Assembly: GCF_018131015.1 (NCBI RefSeq) | Contig: NZ_JAFCJJ010000016.1 | Location: 62,001 to 126,000, forward strand | DNA from: Bradyrhizobium diazoefficiens | GTDB lineage: Bacteria > Pseudomonadota > Alphaproteobacteria > Rhizobiales > Xanthobacteraceae | Length of the DNA stretch: 64,000 nt | Direction of reading: 5' to 3' | In this document: positions 7,943 to 17,034 of the stretch, in pieces | Layout: each line of letters opens with the position of its first letter | Numbering within the stretch: the stretch's first letter is position 1 | Position numbers and translations under genes: made by a program | The notes under the pieces: model-generated | Seen by the model: the letters and a program-made list of their open reading frames with translations, nothing else | What the model was told of the DNA's origin: nothing | Databases searched by the model: none

Positions 7943-9010
7943 TCAGCCGATCGGTGAGACCGCCTCGCGCGCACCGTAGCGGAAGCTGCCATCGAGCAGC
8001 CGCCGCAGCCGGACTTCGATCAACTCATATGTCGCAGCCGACATCGCCAGGCTGACGACGAGCCCGGCGGCCGCGAAGCAGAGCCAGATCGGCCAGAGCG
8101 GATAGCCGTGGGCGGCGAGCTTTGCTCCAGCTATTTGCAGCGGATAGAGCGCGAAGGGATGGGCGAGGTAGAGGCTGTAGCTGATCTTTCCGATGTACTG
8201 GATGAGCGGCCGCTCGAGCGGGGCGACGATCCCGGAGGCGGGCGCGCGCGCCATGGCGAACAGCAGGAATCCGGGAACGAGACCGAGGAACGGATTGATG
8301 TGCTCGAGGCAGACATACATCAGGAACAGGCAGGCGAGTCCCGCGACGGCCCCGCGCCAGCCCGTCAGGTCGAGACGGATGTCGAAATGCCGGATCGCGA
8401 TGCCGATCAGGAAATAGGCCGTGATCGGAAACGCTGTGACCGCCACCAGCCCGAGGATGACGAGCAGGGCGGCCATCGGCCAATTTCGCCTGATCGCAAC
8501 ACAGTAGAAGGTTGCCGCGAACCAGAAATAGAACAGCCATTCGTAGGTCAGCGTCCAGGCATTCTGCTGCGCGGCCGGCAGCCGAAGAATGTCCGGGAGG
8601 AACAGCAGATTGGCCAGGAACAGGCCGACATAGCCGAGCGGATCGATGTCCCTGAAGAACTTGTAGCCGACGATCGGTCCGACCACGAAAATGACGAGGT
8701 GGAACACGACGAAGACCGGCAGGATGCGCATGCAGCGTTCGTAGAAGAACTTGGAGATCTGCCGGTGGCGCACCAGGCTTGCCGGAATCAGGTAGCCGCT
8801 GATGATGAAGAACAGCTCGACGCCGCGGCCGCCGGTCAGGATGGTGAAGTCGAACCACGCCGGCACCGCGGGCAGGAAGCCTGCCGTCATCGGCATGTCG
8901 TACAGATGCACGAACAGCACGCTCAGCGCGGCAATGCCGCGCAGGCCCTGGATGGCGGGTTCGAATGTCTTGTCGTGGATGGCGTCCACCGATTTGAGGC
9001 CTTCCGTCAC
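7943..9010 (-). CDS. Acyltransferase 3 family membrane protein, second copy
   Basis: About 355 residues. The open frame extends much further upstream (to 9847), but that part is the antisense of the polymerase gene; the protein begins near EPAIQGLRGIAALSVLFVHLYD. GTG 9010 or GTG 8989 (the latter with GGAAGG upstream) are the candidate starts. GRGVELFFIISGYLIP, FYERCMRILPVFVVF and KISYSLYLAHPF are classic AT3 blocks, with about ten membrane helices. Probable role: acyl decoration of the EPS. It follows the polymerase-like gene on the same strand by about 40 bp. Confidence 0.87.
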   Translation of the reverse strand: MTEGLKSVDAIHDKTFEPAIQGLRGIAALSVLFVHLYDMPMTAGFLPAVPAWFDFTILTGGRGVELFFIISGYLIPASLVRHRQISKFFYERCMRILPVFVVFHLVIFVVGPIVGYKFFRDIDPLGYVGLFLANLLFLPDILRLPAAQQNAWTLTYEWLFYFWFAATFYCVAIRRNWPMAALLVILGLVAVTAFPITAYFLIGIAIRHFDIRLDLTGWRGAVAGLACLFLMYVCLEHINPFLGLVPGFLLFAMARAPASGIVAPLERPLIQYIGKISYSLYLAHPFALYPLQIAGAKLAAHGYPLWPIWLCFAAAGLVVSLAMSAATYELIEVRLRRLLDGSFRYGAREAVSPIG

Positions 9011-9051
9011 CTGAGTGCCTGCCGCGACAGGCGATGCAAAATGCTCGCCAG

Positions 9052-10428
9052 TCAGCGGGCGCGCACGGGGACCGCCAGCGCTCCGGCCGGCGGAGGAACC
9101 ATCACCCGCGACAAGGATCGCGGCGGTCGACGGAAAACCTCGCTGAACGCAAGTCCGATGATCAAGAGGCCGCTGGCGGGACCGTAGCTCAGGATCGTGA
9201 TGGTGTAGACGTTCATCACGAACACCAGCGTCAGCTTGTAGATGTCCCTGGTGCGGGCCACCGCGAGCACGACGAGGATCATGAAGACGATGAAGATCGG
9301 GCCCAGCATCAAATACGTGCCGATGTAGAAGTTGTCGACGGGCACAAAGTACATGATCTTGTCGGAGAAGAGTTGCTGCGGGTAGTTGAAGCAGCCCAGT
9401 CCGCAGCCGGTGAGGAAGCCGAGCGGCATCAGCTTCTCCATGTAGACGAACGGGAGCTGCCAGCTGTTGTCGATGCGATCCTGAAGGCTGAACAGGCTGC
9501 GCGAGACGCTGGCGAGATTGGTTCCCGCGAACACGATCATCAGCACGATCGGGATGAAGATGCAGGCGAAGGAGGCCAGCGACATCGTGCGCAGCACGTC
9601 GAACCTGTAGCGCTCGTGGAAGAGGCGCACGACCATCATGGCCGCGAAATAGAGCAGCAGGGTGCCCGCAGCGGTCTTGCTGGTCGCCAGATTGTTGATG
9701 CAGTAGAACGCGACCGGCAGCCATCCGACGCACCAGAGCAGGCCGCGCCGCGGCGATGTCAGGACATAGGAGATCAGGACGAAATAGCCGGCCATGGTGC
9801 TGTCGGCGGCAAAGCCCTGCAGGCGGGTGTCGCCGTTGGTCCACCACAGCCGCGCCGCGGTTCGCGATGCGCCGAAGGTCTCGTATTCGAACCCGACCCA
9901 GGGAAACTGCACGCGGGACGACCAGACGAGGCCGAGGATGGAGATGTAGAACAGGCTATGCACGAAGCCGAGGAGGTACTTGCAGTCCTTGACCTCCCTG
10001 CCGCAGAAGCAGAAGCCGACGAAGATCGGAGCGATCATCTTCAGCGAGGAGAGGCCGCCGCGATAGTCGTTGAGGAAGACGTAGCCGATATAGAGCGAAA
10101 ACAGGATGTAGAGCAGCGTGAAGATCGCGAGCGGGTTCGACTGCTTGATGGCATAGCGGTACGCGAAGGTCGCCATGCAGAGAAAGGCCACGAGGTCCGG
10201 GATGAACCACAGCGCGCCGAGATGCATGATGGTGGCGTAGTAGCGGAAGGCGCCGGCGAAGGCGTCGCGCCCGAAATACAGGCAGAGCGCCAGCGCCTCG
10301 ATGCGAAAGCCGAAATCGTCCGCGCGATTTGTCTCCGCGCGGCTTTCGCCCAGGCCTGCCGCCGCTTCAAGCGTCATCGTCGGTTGTCGATCTCTCATGT
10401 TTTCGCGTATTCGATCGTAGGATAGCAT
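9052..10428 (-). CDS. Polytopic Wzy-like EPS polymerase candidate
   Basis: 458 residues, with about eleven hydrophobic segments and a large loop near residues 165-215 (WVGFEYETFGASRTAARLWW). Topology and setting fit a Wzy-type polymerase that joins lipid-linked repeat units at the periplasmic face. The conserved Wzy_C ligase motif is not obvious. ATG 10428 is the first start; 10398 and 10377 are alternatives giving slightly shorter proteins. It is divergent from another polymerase/ligase-like gene at 10505, with only 76 bp between starts, so both probably use one control region. Confidence 0.72.
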   Translation of the reverse strand: MLSYDRIRENMRDRQPTMTLEAAAGLGESRAETNRADDFGFRIEALALCLYFGRDAFAGAFRYYATIMHLGALWFIPDLVAFLCMATFAYRYAIKQSNPLAIFTLLYILFSLYIGYVFLNDYRGGLSSLKMIAPIFVGFCFCGREVKDCKYLLGFVHSLFYISILGLVWSSRVQFPWVGFEYETFGASRTAARLWWTNGDTRLQGFAADSTMAGYFVLISYVLTSPRRGLLWCVGWLPVAFYCINNLATSKTAAGTLLLYFAAMMVVRLFHERYRFDVLRTMSLASFACIFIPIVLMIVFAGTNLASVSRSLFSLQDRIDNSWQLPFVYMEKLMPLGFLTGCGLGCFNYPQQLFSDKIMYFVPVDNFYIGTYLMLGPIFIVFMILVVLAVARTRDIYKLTLVFVMNVYTITILSYGPASGLLIIGLAFSEVFRRPPRSLSRVMVPPPAGALAVPVRAR

Positions 10429-10504
10429 CCGCCTGTCGGCTGAACCAACAGCGCGGCGCTTTCACTATCGGCCCTTTTTTTGAGCAATCGAAGGCAGACG
10501 AGTT

Positions 10505-11869
10505 TTGCGGGACTACCTCGGAAAAATATCCAACGCGCTGGCGATTGCCGTCTTCGTGCTTGCACCGCTGCCGCTGGGCTCGGTCGATCTGGCCTGGGTC
10601 TGCATATGGATCGCTTTCCTCGTCGCGAGCCTCGCGACGGCTCGGGTAGATCACGCTTGCAAGGCTGATCTGTGGCTTCTGATGCCGCTTTTGGCTGCAA
10701 TTGCGGCGATCGTGCTCATTGTGTGGCTCCAGGAAACATCGAACGTCGTCTCCAAGTTGCAGGATCCGGCGTGGCGCAACGCGCGCGAGCTTGCAGGCGT
10801 CGACGTGCCCGACCGCATCTCCCTGACGCAATCGGCGCCATTGCTGAGCTTCGGATATTATCTACTGTTCGTGCTGGGGTTGAGCCGCGCCTATCTTCTC
10901 GCAACCGAAGGCTGGCAAGCTCATAAATTGCTCAAGCTCGCGGCATATGCCGGCGTTTGTTACGCGCTGTATGGAATTATGTCGCAATTGTTGCTCCCGG
11001 ACACGCTGCTCTGGCGGCAGAAGGAGTTTTATCTCCAATACGCCACCGGAACCTTCGTGAATCGCAACACGGCTGCCGCTTTCTGGGGCAGTTCAAGCCT
11101 GATCCTGCTCATCATGCTGGTTCGCGCTGTGCTTCACGCGGCCGATGAGCCCGGTCGCGCGCGTCTCGGAGTTTCGGACCGTCCCCTTACGCTGGGCGCG
11201 GGCTCCGCCATTTGCCTCGTGGCGGTGGGGATGACCGGCTCGCGGGCGGGAATTCTGATCACCACTATCAGCATGGTTTGTGCCGTCGTCCTTTATCTCG
11301 CGCCTCTCAATCGCGGCGGACGGTCGATCTGGAGTTCGGTGCGCAGCAGTGTCGCCGTCGCGGCCATCGTGCTGGCCCTCGTCGGCAGCGTCGCGATGGG
11401 ACGCGTCTCCGAGCTCGGCCTGGTCGATGGCCAACGCTATGAGGTCTACAGGACTACGCTCGACATGATCCCGGGGCACGCGCTGCTCGGCTTCGGCGCC
11501 GGCAATTTCGAAGCAGCATTCCCGCCCTTCCGGCCGGAATCTCTCGGCAGCCAGGGCATCTGGGACCGCGCCCACAGCATGCCGCTGGAGCTTGTGCTCG
11601 ATCTCGGGCTGCCCATGGGGCTCGCCATTCTCGCCGTCGCCATCTTCTTTTTCGCGAGCCTGGTGCTCGGTGCGTTCCGCCGCAAGCGCGACCGTCATAT
11701 TCCGGTGATCGGCGCCGGGGTATTTGCCCTCGGCACGCTGCACTCGTCCGTGGATTTTTCGTTGCAGATCCCCGGGTTTGGTCTGCTTTTTGCCTGTGTC
11801 ATCGGTTGCGGGCTGGCGCAATCGATATCGACGTCGGCGCGGGGTCTCGCGCGTCGCGCCGCCGACTGA
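10505..11869 (+). CDS. O-antigen ligase/Wzy_C family polytopic protein
   Basis: 454 residues starting at TTG 10505 (MRDYLGKISNALAIAVFVLAPLPLGSVDL). About ten to twelve membrane segments. The periplasmic loop carries TGTFVNRNTAAAFW and, further on, GHALLGFGAGNFEAAFP and RAHSMPLELVLDLGLPMGL, the arrangement of the Wzy_C domain with a conserved RAH(N/S) motif. The family polymerises or ligates lipid-linked glycans in the periplasm. It begins a rightward set running to the BY-kinase and a TPR-like protein (10505-17034). Confidence 0.83.
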   Translation: MRDYLGKISNALAIAVFVLAPLPLGSVDLAWVCIWIAFLVASLATARVDHACKADLWLLMPLLAAIAAIVLIVWLQETSNVVSKLQDPAWRNARELAGVDVPDRISLTQSAPLLSFGYYLLFVLGLSRAYLLATEGWQAHKLLKLAAYAGVCYALYGIMSQLLLPDTLLWRQKEFYLQYATGTFVNRNTAAAFWGSSSLILLIMLVRAVLHAADEPGRARLGVSDRPLTLGAGSAICLVAVGMTGSRAGILITTISMVCAVVLYLAPLNRGGRSIWSSVRSSVAVAAIVLALVGSVAMGRVSELGLVDGQRYEVYRTTLDMIPGHALLGFGAGNFEAAFPPFRPESLGSQGIWDRAHSMPLELVLDLGLPMGLAILAVAIFFFASLVLGAFRRKRDRHIPVIGAGVFALGTLHSSVDFSLQIPGFGLLFACVIGCGLAQSISTSARGLARRAAD

Positions 11870-11947
11870 GATTCACCATTGCCTGGGGGACGCCTACCCT
11901 TGCGAATGAACTCCATGTATGAGGGTGCCAAAATCGGGTGATTGATT

Positions 11948-12580
11948 ATGCGCATACTTTATTTTGTTCTCGCCGTTGCAATTTTGGCGCGGCCCGGTGC
12001 AAGCCTCGGCGCCACCGCCTATAGCGGCGCCTGTGCAGCTCCATCCCCGCAAGTCAATGCGGAGAGGGCGACCAGCTTTCTGGACGCGCCCCCCGCATTT
12101 CTCGCCGATTTCGCCGACGGCGGCGGTGCCCTTGCATCCGCAATCCGCGATCTCGTGACGATCCGGCCCGAGACCCTCGAAGGCATCACGTCGCTCTCCG
12201 AGGCCGCGACGCCTGAGCAAAATCGCGCCATCGGCGCCGGACTTGGCACCGCAGCCGCGATGTGTGTGATGTCCCAGCCCGCCACCGCCATGGATATTCA
12301 GGCGGCGGCCCTGAAGAGCAACAACGAGGAGTTGCTGACTTCTTTCACCAGCATCACCGGCGACATTCCGTCCAACGCCGTTCCCGGATCCGACCCGACC
12401 GGTGAATCCACGGCGGGCGGTGGCCGCGGCGGCACGCCGGTCCAGCAGGCGGGCGGTTCGTCGAATACGGGGGAGGGCGCGCAGTCGTTCTCGCCGGCGC
12501 GCACCAGCATTAACAATGTCTTGTCGGCCGTGGCGGCCGCGCCTGCAGTCGTGGTCTCGCCGGTCAGCCCGACGAACTGA
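11948..12580 (+). CDS. Exported hypothetical protein, paralogue of the protein at 13434
   Basis: 210 residues from ATG 11948; an in-frame TTG two codons earlier is possible. Signal peptide MRILYFVLAVAILARPGASLGA. The mature part has PPAFLADFADGGGALASAI, then AIGAGLGTAAAMCVMSQPA. The last 85 residues are a Gly/Ser/Pro/Thr-rich low-complexity tail (AGGGRGGTPVQQAGGSS). The AIGxxLGxAAxxC block, the F-x-P-x-L-x-DGG block and the length of the region between them match the exported protein two genes downstream. Function unknown; the setting beside a LapG-like peptidase and Wzc suggests an envelope or EPS-export accessory role. Confidence 0.72.
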   Translation: MRILYFVLAVAILARPGASLGATAYSGACAAPSPQVNAERATSFLDAPPAFLADFADGGGALASAIRDLVTIRPETLEGITSLSEAATPEQNRAIGAGLGTAAAMCVMSQPATAMDIQAAALKSNNEELLTSFTSITGDIPSNAVPGSDPTGESTAGGGRGGTPVQQAGGSSNTGEGAQSFSPARTSINNVLSAVAAAPAVVVSPVSPTN

Positions 12581-12682
12581 AAAAACGCAGGCTTCGATCA
12601 AATTTTAGCGAAATGCGGAACTGAAGCGAGAAAGGTGCTTGCTAATCTGTAGCGAATTGTTCGGCAATCGCTGAGGTTGGCC

Positions 12683-13306
12683 ATGAGATCGCTCATTGCT
12701 CTTTCATTTCTTGTCCTGGGTTCCGCGAGCTCGTTTGCTGCGCCGGTGGAAACCGAGCACCGCTCGTCCAACACCGTGACCGAGGCCCGCAACGTTCTGG
12801 CGCCGCTCCAGTTCGTCAAGTTCTGCATGAACTATCCGACGGAGTGCGAGGCGCGTACGGGCGAAGGGCTCAACCTCTCGCGGGATGAGGCGCTTGCGGT
12901 CCTCGACGAAGTCAACGCGCGCGTCAATCATTCGATTGAGCCCACGCTGAAATCCAACCAGCCGTTGGTGGCGCGCTGGACCATCGGGCCCGCGGCCGGC
13001 GATTGCAACGATTATGCCGTCACCAAGCGCCATGAGCTCCTTGCAAAGGGCTGGCCGTCATCGGCACTGCGGCTGGCGCTGGTCTTTGCGCCGACCGGTG
13101 GCCATCTGGTTCTGGTCGCGCGTGTCGATGATGGCGACTATGTGCTCGACAATCTGTCCGGGACGGTGCGGCCGTGGAACGAAACCAGCTATTCTTGGGT
13201 TTCGATCGAATCGACAGCGAATCCCAAATTCTGGGTCGCGGTCGACGGCAAGGGACAGAAGAGTGCCGGGACCAGGAGCACGCAAAAATCCGCTGCGCTC
13301 GACTGA
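12683..13306 (+). CDS. Bacterial transglutaminase-like cysteine peptidase (LapG-like, PF06035 type)
   Basis: 207 residues from ATG 12683 with GAGG six bases upstream. Signal peptide MRSLIALSFLVLGSASSFAA. The catalytic triad can be placed: Cys108 in GDCNDYAVTKRHEL, His141 in GGHLVLV and Asp156 in YVLDNL, the C-H-D order of periplasmic transglutaminase-like cysteine peptidases. LapG members cut surface adhesins under c-di-GMP control, but no lapD or lapA-type partner is visible here. In this window it sits between two paralogous exported proteins, making them candidate partners or substrates. Confidence 0.88.
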   Translation: MRSLIALSFLVLGSASSFAAPVETEHRSSNTVTEARNVLAPLQFVKFCMNYPTECEARTGEGLNLSRDEALAVLDEVNARVNHSIEPTLKSNQPLVARWTIGPAAGDCNDYAVTKRHELLAKGWPSSALRLALVFAPTGGHLVLVARVDDGDYVLDNLSGTVRPWNETSYSWVSIESTANPKFWVAVDGKGQKSAGTRSTQKSAALD

Positions 13307-13327
13307 TCGAGCAGTTGAGTTTGTTCG

Positions 13328-13357
13328 ACGGCGGGGCGGTTCCGAACGCCCCGCCGT
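13328..13357 (+). terminator. Hairpin terminator-like structure after the cysteine peptidase
   Basis: ACGGCGGGGCG (13328-13338), an 8-base loop, then CGCCCCGCCGT (13347-13357): an 11-bp perfect GC-rich stem, 22 bp after the peptidase stop, followed by TGTCATTTT. Confidence 0.65.
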
Positions 13358-13433
13358 TGTCATTTTGCATCGCACAAAGATTTGCCATAGTGTTGCAGTT
13401 AACGATCTCTTCTGCAGCTTGAGGCGAACCAGA

Positions 13434-14003
13434 ATGTCGGTATTGAGCTTGCCCGCACCGAGATCGTGGGCGCCCTTCTGCACTTGGGCTTTCGCCGCGA
13501 TTGTCATTCAACTGACATGGCTCTCTCCGGCTTCGGCGACGAGCTGCCTGCCGCTGCTTCAGCGCGCGCCGCCGCTCGAGCTCGAGCTTTTCACGCAGAA
13601 CCCGTCCCGCGTGCTGAGCTACGCTCTGAGTGACGATGGCAAGCTCGAGGACAAGGTCACGGTGTATCTGGCGACCGATCCCGAGGTGACGACGGCCATC
13701 AAGGAGCTTCTCATCAAGACGCCTTCGTCACGCCATTATGCGATCGGCAAGGCGCTGGGCCGCGCGGCGCTTCATTGTGGTGCCATCGAACCGGCCTATA
13801 CCCGGAAAATCTTCACTTTCGTCAGCACACTGCGCGATTCTGACGTCCTGGCGGGTTATTCGTCCATCGATGCTTCCAGCGGAGCGCAACTTGGGACGAT
13901 CGGAAAGGCGCCGCCGGCAGGGGCCGGAGGCACCGCTCTCATCACCGGAGAGTTTGGTACCGAACTTGCAAACCCCTTCTCCGAACCCCCTTTGCCTCAA
14001 TGA
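13434..14003 (+). CDS. Exported hypothetical protein, paralogue of the protein at 11948
   Basis: 189 residues from ATG 13434 with GAGG nine bases upstream. A long signal peptide ends near LSPASA. The mature part has ELFTQNPSRVLSYALSDDGKLEDKV and TPSSRHYAIGKALGRAALHCGAIEPA, which align with the corresponding blocks of the exported protein at 11948, including the single conserved Cys after ALGxAA. The C-terminal 45 residues are Gly/Ala/Pro-rich, again like the paralogue. It ends 18 bp before the Wzc/BY-kinase start, so they are probably co-transcribed. Function unknown. Confidence 0.72.
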   Translation: MSVLSLPAPRSWAPFCTWAFAAIVIQLTWLSPASATSCLPLLQRAPPLELELFTQNPSRVLSYALSDDGKLEDKVTVYLATDPEVTTAIKELLIKTPSSRHYAIGKALGRAALHCGAIEPAYTRKIFTFVSTLRDSDVLAGYSSIDASSGAQLGTIGKAPPAGAGGTALITGEFGTELANPFSEPPLPQ

Positions 14004-14021
14004 CCTCTCGGGTTTCAACTG

Positions 14022-16232
14022 ATGTATCAGCCTAGGACTGCGTTCGAGCCGAGCCCCGGTCTTCGCGCGCCTCTGAACGAGGCGTTTTTGACTTTCGAGC
14101 GCCTCCTCGACATCGTCCGTCGCCAGTGGCCGCTGATCACCTACACGGTAATCGGCGCGGTGGTGCTGGTGATCCTTTATCTGCTGACGGCCTCGCCGAT
14201 GTACACGGCCGTGACCAGCATCCTCATGGACACGCGGCAGGCCCAGATCCTGAACAAGACGAGCGAGGTCGCCAACACGACCCTGATCGATCCCGGCTTC
14301 GTCGACAGCCAGGTCGAGATCATCACGTCGGAAAACCTGATCCGGAGCGTCGTCAACAAGCTCAACCTGACCAAGGATCCGGAATTCGTGGGGCCGCCGA
14401 CCGGCTTGCTCGCGATCGCCCTTGGCACCGTGGCACGGCTGTTCTCGTCCAGCGGCCCGCCGTCGAAGGAGCAACTGGAGCAGACCGCCGTGCTCGAGTT
14501 GAAGAAGAGCCTGAAGGTCGAGCGCGTCAGCACCACCTACGTCCTCAATCTGTCGTTTCGTTCCCTCGTCCCCGAAAAGGCGGCGCAGATCGCGAACGCC
14601 ATCTCCGACGAGTATGTGGTCGGGTCGCTCGAAGCCAAATACCAGTCGACCAAGCGCGCGAGCGAATGGCTGCAGAACCGGAGCGCCGAGCTCCAGGCCC
14701 AGGCGATCGCCTCCGATCGCGCGGTCCAGACCTTCAAGTCGGAGAACGGGATCGTGGGCACGAGCCGCGGCCTCGTCAGCGAGCAGCAGCTCGCCGACGT
14801 CAACACCCAGCTCATCCAGGCGCGCGCGGCCACCGCCGAAGCGAAGGCCCGGCTCGACCGCATCAAGCAGGTGACTGCCCAGGATCTGGCGCAGCCCACG
14901 GTGACCGACGCGCTGAACAATCCGGTGATCACCCGCCTGCGGGCCCAATATCTCGATCTCCAGGCACAATATGCCGACTGGTCGAGCAAGTACGGCAAGG
15001 ACCATCAGGCTTCGGTCGGTCTTGCCAACAAGATGCAGGACCTGAGGAACTCGATCCGCGACGAGGTCAACCGGATCGCCGACGCTTACCGCAGCGACTT
15101 GGAGATCGCCAAGAGCCGCGAAGTCTCGCTGGAGAACGGTTTGAAGGGACTGGTCACGGAATCGAGCAGCACCGCGCAGGCCCAGGTCAAGCTGCGCAAT
15201 CTCGAGAGCGCCGCCGACACCTACCGTACCCTCTACAACAATTTCCTGCAGAAGCTGCAGGAAGCCACCCAGAACGAGAGCTTTCCCATCTCGGAATCGC
15301 GCGTGATCAGCACCGCTGTCACGCCCGACAAGAAGAGCTCGCCGAAGACCGCTTTGGTGCTGCTCGGCGGCATCCTCGCCGGCCTGTGCTTCGGCGTCGG
15401 CGGCGCCTGCGCGCGGGAAATGCTGAGCCAGGTGATCCGCACGCCCGCCGAGATCGAGAACGAGATCGGGATGCGCTGCGTCGGAACGCTTCCCGACGTC
15501 GGCGACGGCCGCAACCCGGCATTCTCCGCGACGCGCGCCAGCGTCTACGCAGTCGATCATCCGTTCTCGCGCTTTGCCGAGTCGCTTCGCAGCGCCAAGA
15601 CGGCGATCGACGTCGCGCGCCTGACCAAGGAGATGAACGTGGTCGGCGTCGTGTCCTCGCTGCCGAAGGAGGGCAAGACCACGGTTGCGGCAAACCTGGC
15701 GCATCTGGTCGCCATGGCCGGCCACAAGACGCTGCTGATCGACGGCGACCTGCACACGCAGTCGCTGACCCGCAAGCTCGCTCCCGAGGCGTCCTACGGC
15801 CTCTTGGAGGCGATGTCGGACCCGGATCATGTCGAGCGCTATGTCAGCGTCAGCAAGAAGACGAACCTGTCGCTGCTGCCCGCCGTCGTGCGCGCGCGCT
15901 TGACCAATTCCTCCGACATCATGGCGTCGCACGAAATGGCGACCCTGCTTGGCGCGCTACGGCAGAAATACGCGTATATCTTCATCGACCTGCCGCCGGT
16001 CCTGCCGGTGACCGACGCCAAAGCGGTCGGCCATCTCGTCGATTCCATCGTCTACGTCGTGGAATGGGGCAAGACGCGCCGGTCAGCGGTGCAGGAAGCG
16101 GTCGCGGAGATCGAGGGCTTCAGCAGCAAGATCGTCGGCGTTCTCCTGAACCGCGCCAATCCGACGGTTCTGAAGCGGATCGAATCGTACAAGGGCCGCC
16201 ACTATTCCGATTATTATGTCGAGGCGAGCTGA
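14022..16232 (+). CDS. Wzc/ExoP-type polysaccharide co-polymerase with BY-kinase domain
   Basis: 736 residues. An N-terminal Wzz domain follows the first membrane segment (about residues 42-62, ITYTVIGAVVLVILYLL); a long coiled-coil periplasmic region runs to the second membrane segment (about 445-465, TALVLLGGILAGLCFGVGG). The cytosolic BY-kinase carries Walker A SSLPKEGKTT (about 544), Walker A' LLIDGDLH (about 570) and Walker B YIFIDLPPV (about 653). The C-terminal tail ESYKGRHYSDYYVEAS has the tyrosine cluster that is autophosphorylated in this family. It controls EPS chain length and export with a Wza-type channel, here encoded at 29362. Confidence 0.94.
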   Translation: MYQPRTAFEPSPGLRAPLNEAFLTFERLLDIVRRQWPLITYTVIGAVVLVILYLLTASPMYTAVTSILMDTRQAQILNKTSEVANTTLIDPGFVDSQVEIITSENLIRSVVNKLNLTKDPEFVGPPTGLLAIALGTVARLFSSSGPPSKEQLEQTAVLELKKSLKVERVSTTYVLNLSFRSLVPEKAAQIANAISDEYVVGSLEAKYQSTKRASEWLQNRSAELQAQAIASDRAVQTFKSENGIVGTSRGLVSEQQLADVNTQLIQARAATAEAKARLDRIKQVTAQDLAQPTVTDALNNPVITRLRAQYLDLQAQYADWSSKYGKDHQASVGLANKMQDLRNSIRDEVNRIADAYRSDLEIAKSREVSLENGLKGLVTESSSTAQAQVKLRNLESAADTYRTLYNNFLQKLQEATQNESFPISESRVISTAVTPDKKSSPKTALVLLGGILAGLCFGVGGACAREMLSQVIRTPAEIENEIGMRCVGTLPDVGDGRNPAFSATRASVYAVDHPFSRFAESLRSAKTAIDVARLTKEMNVVGVVSSLPKEGKTTVAANLAHLVAMAGHKTLLIDGDLHTQSLTRKLAPEASYGLLEAMSDPDHVERYVSVSKKTNLSLLPAVVRARLTNSSDIMASHEMATLLGALRQKYAYIFIDLPPVLPVTDAKAVGHLVDSIVYVVEWGKTRRSAVQEAVAEIEGFSSKIVGVLLNRANPTVLKRIESYKGRHYSDYYVEAS

Positions 16233-17034
16233 AGCGGCGGACCCATCGCCGCCATGGCCGCGGCGCGTCCTTCTTGTCTTCAGGCTCACCCTCGCCATTC
16301 TCGGCGCCGGATGGATCGCGCTGGTTGGAAGCACGGTCTTCCAGCCGAGCCTGCGGCAGGTCGCCGAGCGGCTCGTGCGCGGCGAAACCTACGATATCGA
16401 GGGCCTGCGCCAGATGGCCTCGTCCCCTCCTGCCGTAAAGACGCGCCTGTGCGACCTGAAGCGGCGGCGTAGCGCCCTCCTGATTCAGTTGCGGGTCGCG
16501 GCCTCGTCAATCGAAAGGGCCGACCTCTCGCATCTCGACCGCGACGTCGGCGATGTCGCCGGCCTCGGCAGGGACTTGCTGGCCTGCTCGCCGTCCGACG
16601 GCTTTGCCTGGCTCGCCTTGTACTGGGCCGAGATTCACCAGGGCGGCGTCGGACCGAAAGCCTGGTCCTATCTGGCGCAATCGTATCGCTTCGCGCCGCA
16701 CGAGGCCTGGATCCAGCTCATCCGCGCCCCGCTGGTGTTGCGTACGGCAATTCCCCAAGAACTCCGCGCGCCGGCCATCGCCGATTTCGACGACATCTTC
16801 CGCGCGCGCCTCTATCCGAGCGCGGCGGTGATCTACCGTTCGTCATCGGAAAAGATGCGGACCGCGCTTCTCGACCAGACATGCGTCTACCCGACCGAGC
16901 CGCGCGCGGTGTTTCGCCATTACGCGAAGCAGCAGGGCCTCGGCATCGAACACCGCTGCTATCCGCCCCAGCTCACGTCGGGCGTTCAGGCGAACGAGCC
17001 GAGCAAGGCGAGGGCCGAGTTGCGCCAGGAGTAG
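16216..17034 (+). CDS. Membrane-anchored TPR-like hypothetical protein of the EPS operon
   Basis: 272 residues. The start ATG 16216 lies inside the end of the BY-kinase gene (17-bp overlap), indicating coupling. One membrane segment near the N-terminus (VLLVFRLTLAILGAGWIALVGS) and then a helical region with TPR-like spacing: DLLACSPSDGFAWLALYWAEIHQ, KAWSYLAQSYRFAPHEAWIQLIRAPLVL. Probably faces the periplasm. No enzyme motif. An EPS assembly scaffold is a fair guess from context. Its 3' end overlaps the 3' end of the convergent glycosyltransferase gene by 49 bp. Confidence 0.75.
   Translation: MSRRAEAADPSPPWPRRVLLVFRLTLAILGAGWIALVGSTVFQPSLRQVAERLVRGETYDIEGLRQMASSPPAVKTRLCDLKRRRSALLIQLRVAASSIERADLSHLDRDVGDVAGLGRDLLACSPSDGFAWLALYWAEIHQGGVGPKAWSYLAQSYRFAPHEAWIQLIRAPLVLRTAIPQELRAPAIADFDDIFRARLYPSAAVIYRSSSEKMRTALLDQTCVYPTEPRAVFRHYAKQQGLGIEHRCYPPQLTSGVQANEPSKARAELRQE

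Noticed and set aside
9011..9847. Upstream extension of the acyltransferase frame (to 9847)
   Set aside because: It is antisense-phase reading of the polymerase-like gene; the AT3 protein begins near EPAIQGLRG.
13728..15932. 734-codon open frame antisense to the Wzc/BY-kinase
   Set aside because: Arg/Asp/Leu-rich sequence with no motif; an artefact of high-GC third positions. The plus-strand frame has Wzz and Walker motifs.
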